From contig ONDS01000021.1 of NCBI GenBank assembly GCA_900316685.1, positions 1 through 64,000 on the forward strand: 64,000 nt of DNA. Reading direction: 5' to 3'. Source of the stretch: an uncultured Prevotellaceae bacterium (GTDB lineage Bacteria; Bacteroidota; Bacteroidia; Bacteroidales; Bacteroidaceae). Below the pieces are notes generated by a model, which was not told where the DNA came from, did not search any database, and was given only the letters and a program-made list of their open reading frames with translations. Shown here one piece after another: positions 19,736 through 27,995 of this stretch; position 1 is the first letter of the stretch; each line of letters opens with the position of its first letter. Made by a program: the position numbers and the translations under genes.

Positions 19736-22700
19736 TTACAGAGAGATGTTGTCGATGGCGACCTCTTGGGTCTGCACGGCGAGCAAAGCATCGTTCAGTG
19801 CCATGGTAGCGCATTGCGGATTGGTATGGCAATAAGGTCGGAACATCCGGCACAGGTTAGCTGTTTGGTCGGTAGGATGATTCAGCAGAATAAGTATTCC
19901 CGCATTGCCGTCGTCGTTAGCCTGGGGCATGAGCACCCGTGAATACGAGTGAAGGCATGAAGAGAGCATCTGGTTGAATTGCTGCTTGTCATAACGAAGA
20001 AAGGAATAGGACTGTTGGCACATCATGAAATCATAAACGGAGAAATCGCCCAGTTCCCTATCCAGTTTTTCAAGGATGGTATTTTTCAGTTGTCCCTTGA
20101 AACGCGCCACACTTTCCTCGCCGATATCGTAATCGCCCCTTTTCATCAGTTCCCATAGCCGTATCTCAGCTATCAGATCCAGCTCTCTCTCCTTGAAGAA
20201 AGCAAAGAGCACCTCGTTGTTGAGCAAGGCGATGAACGGCGGGCGTTTCTCAGGCGACATTACCTTCACACACCGTTTTTCTTCCTCGTACCATACACTG
20301 AGGTTGTTGACATACGATTTCATCGACACATTGAGCCGGCTCAGGTTATCGTGCAGTCCCGTGAGGTTATCAATCAACATACCCGCCACGAAAGCCCTCA
20401 TGTCAAGCATCTTCATCTCCTTCTCTGTCATGCCGACCAGCGAGCCCTGTTCATCGAGTAGCACACGCCATCGGTTTTTCAGTGCCGCCAGGTCGTGCCT
20501 TCTCTGTGCGAGATAACCGAAGAGAGCCAGCACATCGAGACCCGCCAAGATGGACACAAAGGTATGGGCGATCCCCCACGACCTGGTTACCCAGGTGAGA
20601 ATATAGGCCACCAAAGCAAAGACAACCGCCGCACCCGCCATGACGATGGCCGTCCACCGCGTGGAGGTTCTGAAGTCTTCGATACTCTTGCCCATCCGCA
20701 TCTCCGAGTCCACCAAAGTCCCGTTTTGTTCATTCCTCCTATCCTCCAACACCGCCTTGGCGGCATCTACGATCTCGTCGCGCTTCGCCTTGTTCTTCAG
20801 GTTGCCATTCAGGTGTACCAAGTCGGCATACATCCCCCTGTACGTTTCCAGCCATTGCTCCTGTTGCACCTTGTTCAAGTCGCGCAAAGAACTTAGGATG
20901 GCCATTTTTATGGCAGTGTCGGTGCTGTCAAAGGATATACGATGTTTGGTAGCCACCCCCTTCACATGGTCGGAGCTGGCTATCTGCGTAATGACATAGG
21001 CGGCATTGACGAACTTTTTCTGTCCCACATAAGCATAGGGCATATAGCAATACCCCTTCTCGCCAAACGCCGTCCCCCAGGAGTTACGCACCTTGAAGAA
21101 TCCCGTCTCATCATCGAAGCCACATATCACCATGGCATGGTTCTCACCCTCCTCGGGATCCTGCGTAGGCATAGGCACGAACGGCAATCCCAGTTCCATC
21201 TCATTGAAGACCTTGAAAGAGGCGATGACCGGGTATCCCTCAGCTATCGCCGTCTTGAGTAGTTCAAGATTATGCTGGATATCCATGGAGAGCGGCATGT
21301 TTTTCGCCTCTACAATACGATGCCTTAGTGCCTCGGTGTAAGCCTCTTCAGAGGGCCGGTCGTCGACATGCTCTTTCGAATAGGGGCACAACGACTCTGC
21401 GCATACCCCCCTTTTTCCCATGCTGTTGATGACCTCGCTAACCGCCGCACCCTGTTCACCCAGACGGCCATATTGTTCACGCACATTGTAATAGACGAAA
21501 CGTTCGCTGAGGTTGGAAGAAAGGCTTTTGTTCTTCTTCAGGATATACTCCATCACCGCCGTCACGGCAAAAGCGGCACACGCCCCTATCTCCGCCTGGT
21601 TCTTCACCACAGGGAAATCGGCGGATAGATCCACATTACTCTCCGTCGTCACGTTCTCCACCAGGTAATTATCCTTGAGCGGTTCTTCTGCCATGTTCTG
21701 TACAGCCTTGAAACGAGTACTGTCGAACTGGAACCCGCCACCCACGACCACCTGTTGTGCCACAATGGCTGCATTCTGTTGGCGTTGCACACCCTCTATC
21801 TCCTCATCCATGCGACGGATGTACTCCGAGGCCTCCCTGATTTTGATGCGCAAGGCCTTGATATCATCGACAGGCAAGTGGATAAGACCATCCTCCCGTC
21901 GCGGTCGGCAGAGTGCCGAATAATTCACTTGAGCCTCATTTGTGTCGGTATCCCTCAGGATATGCCCCGCCTCATCGGTGTAGAAGGTAGTGGCGAGGTT
22001 ATTGTAATCGACGAAGAACGCCAAGGGTTCCTTGAGCATATCAAGGAACGTGAGTTGTTTGGTGTCGAAGAGCGATCCCGCCAGGATATCGTCATCGCTG
22101 AGCAGGATCTGTGCCATGACAGCCCTTTTCTCCGGCAACGACAACTGTTCGTCGGGAAGGAAAGAGGTGAGTTTCTCCTCCAATTCGGCAATGAAGCGTT
22201 CCATGTTCTCTCTGATGGCAGGTATTACCACATCACGTTTTTCCCCTGCATTGAGACGAGGAGCCACATGTGTGTTCCAGAACTCTGTGAGCACCTGTTC
22301 ACGTCCGGCCATACAACGCTGTGCCACATTGGCCACCTTGTTCACTTCCACATGAGTGTTCTGCACCCCTTCACGCTCCATGACCGACAGGTAAGCATGA
22401 TGAAGCAAGAAATGCAAATAATAATACCTATCGAAGGACACGCATGACAACCCGAAGGAAGCTATTCTATCCTCCTCTTGCAAGTCGATGGCTTGAGCTC
22501 TCGGCATACTCTCCGCCATAGCCACAGCTTTCCACGCCAACAGTTCCGCCAACGTTTCCTCATCCATTCTTAGTGCCCGCCGGTCGGTGTTGGTATCCTG
22601 TATCATCATCACCTTACCTAACACATTGGACGACCTTCGCAACTTAGACAAGGCCCTTAGCACATCCATAGTCAACTGATTGGCCTTCTCCAAGTCGCCA

Positions 22701-23194
22701 TCGATGGTCTCTCGCCATTTCTCCTCCGTGAGCCGAGCCAATTCCGGAGCCAGCACCATCACATCGGCGATGAAGTTGGCATTCTTTATCCGATTAACAC
22801 ACGAGGTCAATTGCCGTACCGTGTCCACCCCCCTTGCATCATGGCCAGCCAAGATGAAACACACATACATCTTATCATGCAGCCCTGCGATGTTGACATG
22901 CTGTTGGTAAAGGTTCTTGAAGAAGCTTCCCCAAGCATCCGCCCCCAGTTGTTTCATATCCACATCTATGGGTGTCACCTCATATTCGCCACTCAGGTCA
23001 GGCGCAAAAGCCAGCGTCTTACTGGTTGCCGAAGCCATTCTAACCACATCGAGGTCTCCGTGTTCGTCTTCTATCCAAGAGAAGCCACAAAAAGAATGGT
23101 CAGCCTTTGAACCGGCATTTTTCCGGACATACCGGCAAGTATCACTTGCCAATTTTCGCAGCCCATCACCGATAAAGAAATAAGATGTAAACAT
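19736..23194 (-). CDS. Large membrane protein with papain-type (C1) cysteine protease domain
   Basis: This 1152-residue protein is the last gene of a three-gene cassette. There is no signal peptide. Residues 1-515 match nothing I know and include probable helical stretches (about 440-470). Residues about 525-735 form a papain-like domain with an intact catalytic set: Gln in VKNQAEIGACAAFA, Cys539, His686 in GENHAMVICGF and Asn704 in VRNSWGTAFGEKGY. Residues 847-869 and about 873-895 are two membrane spans joined by a short turn, so both ends face the same side, probably the cytoplasm. The remaining 255 residues are mainly helical. A protease on the cytoplasmic face with a tubulin-like partner suggests regulated processing. 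Function unknown. It starts 73 bases after the tubulin-like gene. Confidence 0.85.
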   Translation of the reverse strand: MFTSYFFIGDGLRKLASDTCRYVRKNAGSKADHSFCGFSWIEDEHGDLDVVRMASATSKTLAFAPDLSGEYEVTPIDVDMKQLGADAWGSFFKNLYQQHVNIAGLHDKMYVCFILAGHDARGVDTVRQLTSCVNRIKNANFIADVMVLAPELARLTEEKWRETIDGDLEKANQLTMDVLRALSKLRRSSNVLGKVMMIQDTNTDRRALRMDEETLAELLAWKAVAMAESMPRAQAIDLQEEDRIASFGLSCVSFDRYYYLHFLLHHAYLSVMEREGVQNTHVEVNKVANVAQRCMAGREQVLTEFWNTHVAPRLNAGEKRDVVIPAIRENMERFIAELEEKLTSFLPDEQLSLPEKRAVMAQILLSDDDILAGSLFDTKQLTFLDMLKEPLAFFVDYNNLATTFYTDEAGHILRDTDTNEAQVNYSALCRPRREDGLIHLPVDDIKALRIKIREASEYIRRMDEEIEGVQRQQNAAIVAQQVVVGGGFQFDSTRFKAVQNMAEEPLKDNYLVENVTTESNVDLSADFPVVKNQAEIGACAAFAVTAVMEYILKKNKSLSSNLSERFVYYNVREQYGRLGEQGAAVSEVINSMGKRGVCAESLCPYSKEHVDDRPSEEAYTEALRHRIVEAKNMPLSMDIQHNLELLKTAIAEGYPVIASFKVFNEMELGLPFVPMPTQDPEEGENHAMVICGFDDETGFFKVRNSWGTAFGEKGYCYMPYAYVGQKKFVNAAYVITQIASSDHVKGVATKHRISFDSTDTAIKMAILSSLRDLNKVQQEQWLETYRGMYADLVHLNGNLKNKAKRDEIVDAAKAVLEDRRNEQNGTLVDSEMRMGKSIEDFRTSTRWTAIVMAGAAVVFALVAYILTWVTRSWGIAHTFVSILAGLDVLALFGYLAQRRHDLAALKNRWRVLLDEQGSLVGMTEKEMKMLDMRAFVAGMLIDNLTGLHDNLSRLNVSMKSYVNNLSVWYEEEKRCVKVMSPEKRPPFIALLNNEVLFAFFKERELDLIAEIRLWELMKRGDYDIGEESVARFKGQLKNTILEKLDRELGDFSVYDFMMCQQSYSFLRYDKQQFNQMLSSCLHSYSRVLMPQANDDGNAGILILLNHPTDQTANLCRMFRPYCHTNPQCATMALNDALLAVQTQEVAIDNISL

Positions 23195-23205
23195 ATAGGG
23201 GGAGT

Positions 23206-23267
23206 TAGGAGAAGTTAGGAAGAGTTAGAGGACATCAGTCCAAAAGCAACAAGGTAGTTAGAGAGTG
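23206..23267. repeat. Short-word array between cassette genes
   Basis: Repeated GAGTTAGGA and GTTAGAGA words occupy the gap between the papain-domain and tubulin-like genes. No separate promoter is obvious, so the two are probably co-transcribed. Confidence 0.6.
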
Positions 23268-26063
23268 TTAGAGTTCCTTTCTTACGTACGCGATTTCGTC
23301 TTCCATCAGTTTGCGATGTTCCTCATAACCTCTTGACTTGAGAGTTTCGCGTGTGATGTTGGCATTGAGCACGAATTTCGTGAGATAGTTCTCCTTCACC
23401 TCCTTGATGAGTTGTTTGAAGCTATCGTCGCCCATCTGGTTGCGCTTGTCGTTGATTCGTTGCGCCAGCATGTCATGCACCTCGGTACGAGCCACCTTCC
23501 TGAACTCCTTAAAGGCCTGTGCCCTATCCTCGCCACTGGCCAGCGGCACCCAATAGTCGTTGAGCGGGTCGCCATTCTCCTCGTCGATATACTGGTATGT
23601 GCCATTGTTGTTTCGCACGTACCCGAGGATGAGCGATTTCACCCACAGTTCCATGGTGTCATCATCTTTCTGTTTCGGATAGATCGAGAAATTCTCCTGA
23701 CGCATACGTGCCTCGACCACGCTATCGTAATGGCAATTCACACGTCGGCGCGGGTCATTGTATTTATCCTTATACGATGCCATAGGTGTGATGACGAAAG
23801 GAGGAATGACACCCACCTGCCTATAGAACACGATGGTGTTGGGCGACCCGATGGATATAAATTCCGGTTTCACCAGAGTGGAGAGCTGGTTCGCCACCAG
23901 TCCCTTGTTGAAGAGCAGGCTGTTCGCCTTGTCGGGCACCCCGATATAGAAGAATTGTTGTGCTTCTTTGCGTGGGATGTAGCCATGCGTCTGATAAGAA
24001 TAATCGAGCAAAGGAGAAGACTTTTCGATAGCCATTCTTACGATACGCTCCACCTCTTCCGGTTTGTTTTCATACATCTGTGTGAGCACGTCCTCGATGG
24101 TCATCTGCCCCCACTGCTTTGCATCGCCGTTGTTGGACGTGAACCTCACGAAAATATTCCTCAGTTCGTTGAGGTTGCATTCATCGAGGTCGAGAATACT
24201 GCCTTTTCTTCCCATCACATCCACGGACTGTGCGAAATCCTTCACTAATAGGTTGTCGATGTTGACCACCACTTGCGACACATACTCGCCGGTAAGATCG
24301 ATCTGGAAGGTGAGCGCATTGCCCGTCATGCTGTTCTCCAACTTCGCCACCTCGACACCCAAGGCACGTGTCAGTCCTTGCAGCGACTGTATGAGGTTGT
24401 TGATTCGTTGGAGATACTTATTCACATAACCCGTCAGTCCGTTATAGAAGGATATGGCAGCGGTACGCCGCACCGCCTCCCTCTTATTGACCGCGAGAGC
24501 CGTTGCCGCGGCAATGACATCACTCACCTTATCCTCCGTCAGGTTCTTACCGAAGAACGGCTTCTTATAGGTCCTAAGCGCATTCTCAGCTCCTGCGAGT
24601 TGTGCTTCGAGCGGTTTCATGCGGTCGTTGATGGTTGTCTGCTCCGTGGTCATCTCGGAGAGGAACACCTCTATCTGGCCGTTCACCGTCTCGAGGATAT
24701 CCTTGGTGAGCTGCACACCACCATCTTCATTGATATATTGCGCCACAAGAGCGTCGACCTGAGCCTGCACCCTGTCGGACAGTTCCCTCACCCTATCCAC
24801 ATAGCGTTTCACATCGCTGGCTTCCTCGGCCACGGCCCTAATCCATTCGCGTGATTCAAGCGACGGGTTCTCAAGGTCCTCGATACTCGCGAGCGGATAA
24901 CGTACCGACTTGGAGAGGATGAAGTCGATGACATTGTCCTGTCCATTGTTCTCGCGTATGTTCACATCCGGCGTGTCTATCCACGTATTGACCAGGTTGT
25001 TGACATCCTTTTGCGAAGTAAGGAGCTTCCGGGCCAAAGCCTGTGCCGCCTTGAGCGAGTAGAGCGAGTGGAGCCTATCGCCATCGAACTTGATTTCCGC
25101 CACGCCGAGCCCCGACGCCCATGCCCGTTTGTCGAGCACATCCATATCGCCCGCCATGATTTCCTTTGCCACATTGTCGACGGTGGATGCCTGCGCCGAT
25201 GCCAACTCACCGGATGCAGTGACTAAGGAAAGAGAAATCATCTCGCACACTTGATCAATATCGTTGAGCGTATCACCATTGGCGTTTTTGTTGTCGACCA
25301 GCATGAATGCGTCGAAAGGCGGCACGTTGGTATCATAGGGATCGTTGAGATTATCTACATGGATGGGCTTGGCGTTCATATCCAGTTGCATCAACCAGTC
25401 GAGGTCTTCAATGGCTCCATACGCATTGGGTTTCACATTGGGCATGGCCGACGGGTTCATCGCCTCGAACACGTCGGGCAATACACCGTATCCTATGAGT
25501 TTGGCATTTCCCGTGGGTATGAGGTGTTTGCGTATAAGGTAAGCCATGTTGATGAAGGTTCCGCAGCCCGTTCCTCCACAGAGCGAAAACACCATGTGAA
25601 TCTCCGTCTTACCCGGCAACAGTTTATATTTCGGGTTTTCCACGATATCCGCATCATGCACATCTCCCCAACTCTGGAGCATTTTGTTCTTCACCTTGGA
25701 CGCGTTGAACCAAAGTGCGAATCGCCCGTTGGAGCGTATCTGTCCTGCGCCATCCGTCATCCTTTGCAAGGCATAGAGACATTCTTTAGGGAACCATTCC
25801 AAGTGTTCCACATTGCTATCGTATACCGGTCTTGGCTGTTCCACCTGTATGGGCAGTTGCTCATTGGGTTCAAGTCTGACAGTACCATATTTTGACGGCA
25901 GCGACTTGTTGTATGCCCCGCCGTCGGTATCGATACCGAGGAACGCCACCATGGGAGGAACCTCGCCATAAGTATCCACAAACATTTTCTTGGTGTGCAG
26001 CAGCGCGTTCATTCCCGTGCCGCCCAGTCCGATATACAGACATCTTCTGATATTCGTTGGCAT
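23268..26063 (-). CDS. Tubulin-superfamily GTPase (Tubulin_2-like), cassette gene 2
   Basis: This 931-residue cytoplasmic protein has the tubulin/FtsZ nucleotide-binding features. An N-terminal Rossmann start reads YIGLGGTGMNALLH (residues 10-23). A glycine T-loop CGGTGCGTF spans residues 162-170, after the strand IHMVFSL. The region DAFMLVDNKN (about 250) probably continues the GTPase core. It is far longer than FtsZ (about 380 residues). The C-terminal half is largely helical with a likely coiled coil (about 430-520). It resembles the Tubulin_2 group of non-division tubulin relatives, which have been proposed to act in membrane remodelling. It is preceded by the vWA gene at 13 bases, so it should share its transcript. 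A role in division is unlikely because no fts genes are nearby. Confidence 0.82.
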   Translation of the reverse strand: MPTNIRRCLYIGLGGTGMNALLHTKKMFVDTYGEVPPMVAFLGIDTDGGAYNKSLPSKYGTVRLEPNEQLPIQVEQPRPVYDSNVEHLEWFPKECLYALQRMTDGAGQIRSNGRFALWFNASKVKNKMLQSWGDVHDADIVENPKYKLLPGKTEIHMVFSLCGGTGCGTFINMAYLIRKHLIPTGNAKLIGYGVLPDVFEAMNPSAMPNVKPNAYGAIEDLDWLMQLDMNAKPIHVDNLNDPYDTNVPPFDAFMLVDNKNANGDTLNDIDQVCEMISLSLVTASGELASAQASTVDNVAKEIMAGDMDVLDKRAWASGLGVAEIKFDGDRLHSLYSLKAAQALARKLLTSQKDVNNLVNTWIDTPDVNIRENNGQDNVIDFILSKSVRYPLASIEDLENPSLESREWIRAVAEEASDVKRYVDRVRELSDRVQAQVDALVAQYINEDGGVQLTKDILETVNGQIEVFLSEMTTEQTTINDRMKPLEAQLAGAENALRTYKKPFFGKNLTEDKVSDVIAAATALAVNKREAVRRTAAISFYNGLTGYVNKYLQRINNLIQSLQGLTRALGVEVAKLENSMTGNALTFQIDLTGEYVSQVVVNIDNLLVKDFAQSVDVMGRKGSILDLDECNLNELRNIFVRFTSNNGDAKQWGQMTIEDVLTQMYENKPEEVERIVRMAIEKSSPLLDYSYQTHGYIPRKEAQQFFYIGVPDKANSLLFNKGLVANQLSTLVKPEFISIGSPNTIVFYRQVGVIPPFVITPMASYKDKYNDPRRRVNCHYDSVVEARMRQENFSIYPKQKDDDTMELWVKSLILGYVRNNNGTYQYIDEENGDPLNDYWVPLASGEDRAQAFKEFRKVARTEVHDMLAQRINDKRNQMGDDSFKQLIKEVKENYLTKFVLNANITRETLKSRGYEEHRKLMEDEIAYVRKEL

Positions 26064-26076
26064 AGTAGTGATGATT

Positions 26077-27819
26077 TTATAAGATTTGTATTTTCAGTTT
26101 CTTGTTGGATTCCGTATCTTCCAATTCCGTTTCCTGTCCAGCCGCCAACTTATTGAGCGGCATGCACAGTATGGTATGCGCGGTGCGTAACCTTACAGTC
26201 TTTCCGTCGGGTTCAGCCACTATCTGTGTAGTGAAGAAAGCAGGGTTGACGAAGTATTCCACCCTTCCGGTGAGGAGTTGCCCTAATGCCGACTGGCGTT
26301 TCTGTGGAGCTTTGTCAGCCATGATGACCTTGCGCACCCCTTTGAGCTTTTTCACCGCAAAGATGGGTTCAGTGACCTTTATCTGCCGTACCCTCCGGAA
26401 CTGCGGGAAGAAGACGCGGCGCAGCACGGCGAACCAGAGCACAGTGACAGCCAACAGGATGATGCCCAGCCATAGGAAGACGTGGGCCATGGGATGCCAG
26501 TTGACATCGTAGTCGGCCGCCAGCGTCATTCTATATTCATTCACAGGCAAGCCGTTCACCAGTTCCATGTTGGATGCCCCCTTCGGTTGCACGAAGAAAT
26601 GCCGTTTGTCTGTATTGGCATCATCATGGAAGACCAACCGAAGCACCGACTCCTTGTCGTCGGCGGATACCGAGAACGATCGGTTGCGACAAGGTTGGCC
26701 GTTGTAGAACACCTCGAAATCGTCGTTGCCCTTATCCGAGGTGACCAGGTATGTCACGCTCCCATGTTTCGTCAAGGCATGTCGGTTGAAACGCGCCTTC
26801 AGGTCGCACACCACCTCAGCCGGTTCGCTCTCGCTCCAGAAGAGGAAGGCAGGATGATAGTCGGCATCACCCAGATCCCTGCTATTGTCATTGTCGAGCA
26901 TCTGCATCGCCGGTACCGGTCTGTTCGTCACCTCGGCAGGGAATGTGGGGTTGATGATGTCGACGTGGCTCTCGCTTGCCGGCACGATGGTGATCTCGAA
27001 ATCAAGTCGTCCGGGTAATTTTTCCAGCTCGCTGTCGGAGACCCTCTTTACCGCCATGAGATGCGCCACACCCTGCTCCACCTTACCACCTACAACAGAT
27101 ACATCATAATATGGACTGTTCTCCTGAGCCTTGGCCGCAAAAGAATGGCGATAGGTGAAGTCGAGTTCTGCCCTTACGGTGTCCATGCCCGTATCAAACC
27201 GCCACACGATGCCCGGCGTGGTGACGACGGGGTTGTCGTTCAGTCCCTTCGCCACCCTGATATGAGTGCACTCCTTGATGGCCGCCTCTATTTCAGGATT
27301 TTGAGAAGCCTTGGTGAGCATGTAGTACACCGCTTGTACGTTGTCGGGAGCCGAAACACACCATTTCCTTATCATGTCAGCCACGGCGGCCGCCCCATGC
27401 ACGTTGTCGATGCCGTCGGTATAGAGATAGAGCACGTTTTGGGCATGAGGATTAAAAGCCTTCACCGCCCTGTCCCATGCGCTCACGATATCCGTATTGG
27501 TAGGATTGTCGATTACCTCGTCGATGCGAGCCTCCACCTCGTCCCACTTGAATTGGTTGCGTCTGAAAGCGAGTGTCTGCAGAGGTTGGTTACCTTGGAA
27601 GGGGATGAAAAGTATGTCACAATGATCCGTTTTCTGTTCAATGTCCTCTTTCAGGCATTTCTTGGCATCGCCGATGATATCGGGAGCCCCGTTATAGCCC
27701 TTCATCGATGTGGTGCAATCGAACAGATAGATGTATTGGGTTTCTTTTTGTGCGTAAGCCGTCACAAAAGAGCAACACACGAGCAATAGTGGAAGTAATT
27801 TTCTCAATGTCATTGTCAA
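26077..27819 (-). CDS. Exported, membrane-anchored vWA-domain protein, cassette gene 1
   Basis: This 580-residue protein has a signal peptide ending AYAQ (about residue 23). Immediately after is a von Willebrand A domain (about 27-200) with the metal site D34-C-T-T-S38 (YLFDCTTSMKG). A second site Thr/Asp is in LYLYTDGIDN, about residues 130-139. Residues about 205-445 look like beta domains. A single membrane span (HVFLWLGIILLAVTVLWFAVL, about 452-472) is followed by a 105-residue basic C-terminal domain that should lie in the cytoplasm. This topology fits a sensor or scaffold spanning the inner membrane, linking an outside vWA module to the cytoplasmic tubulin-like and protease partners. 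Start could be 27819 or 27813. It has its own -7 box downstream of the pnp terminator. Confidence 0.85.
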   Translation of the reverse strand: MTMTLRKLLPLLLVCCSFVTAYAQKETQYIYLFDCTTSMKGYNGAPDIIGDAKKCLKEDIEQKTDHCDILFIPFQGNQPLQTLAFRRNQFKWDEVEARIDEVIDNPTNTDIVSAWDRAVKAFNPHAQNVLYLYTDGIDNVHGAAAVADMIRKWCVSAPDNVQAVYYMLTKASQNPEIEAAIKECTHIRVAKGLNDNPVVTTPGIVWRFDTGMDTVRAELDFTYRHSFAAKAQENSPYYDVSVVGGKVEQGVAHLMAVKRVSDSELEKLPGRLDFEITIVPASESHVDIINPTFPAEVTNRPVPAMQMLDNDNSRDLGDADYHPAFLFWSESEPAEVVCDLKARFNRHALTKHGSVTYLVTSDKGNDDFEVFYNGQPCRNRSFSVSADDKESVLRLVFHDDANTDKRHFFVQPKGASNMELVNGLPVNEYRMTLAADYDVNWHPMAHVFLWLGIILLAVTVLWFAVLRRVFFPQFRRVRQIKVTEPIFAVKKLKGVRKVIMADKAPQKRQSALGQLLTGRVEYFVNPAFFTTQIVAEPDGKTVRLRTAHTILCMPLNKLAAGQETELEDTESNKKLKIQIL

Positions 27820-27862
27820 AAGGTTGTAGTTTTTGGTTCTTAACAGGTAATAATGCTATATG

Positions 27863-27870
27863 CAAAGGTA
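27863..27870 (-). promoter_or_regulatory. -7 box for the vWA/tubulin/papain cassette
   Basis: TACCTTTG on the minus strand lies between the pnp terminator and the vWA start and gives a leader of about 38 bases. A clear -33 TTG is missing. Confidence 0.55.
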
Positions 27871-27920
27871 AGAAAAAAATATTGAATTGCACAGCTTTCC
27901 TACATTTTTTTATTTACACG

Positions 27921-27965
27921 CACGAAAAAATCCCCAAACCGCACTTTTCCAGGTGGGTTTGGGGA
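27921..27965 (-). terminator. Terminator of pnp
   Basis: TCCCCAAACC (27931-27940) pairs with GGTTTGGGGA (27956-27965). Reading leftward, the stem is followed by TTTTTT. It separates pnp from the cassette. Confidence 0.85.
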
Positions 27966-27995
27966 GTTTTGTATTGGTTATCGGCAGACTAATGA

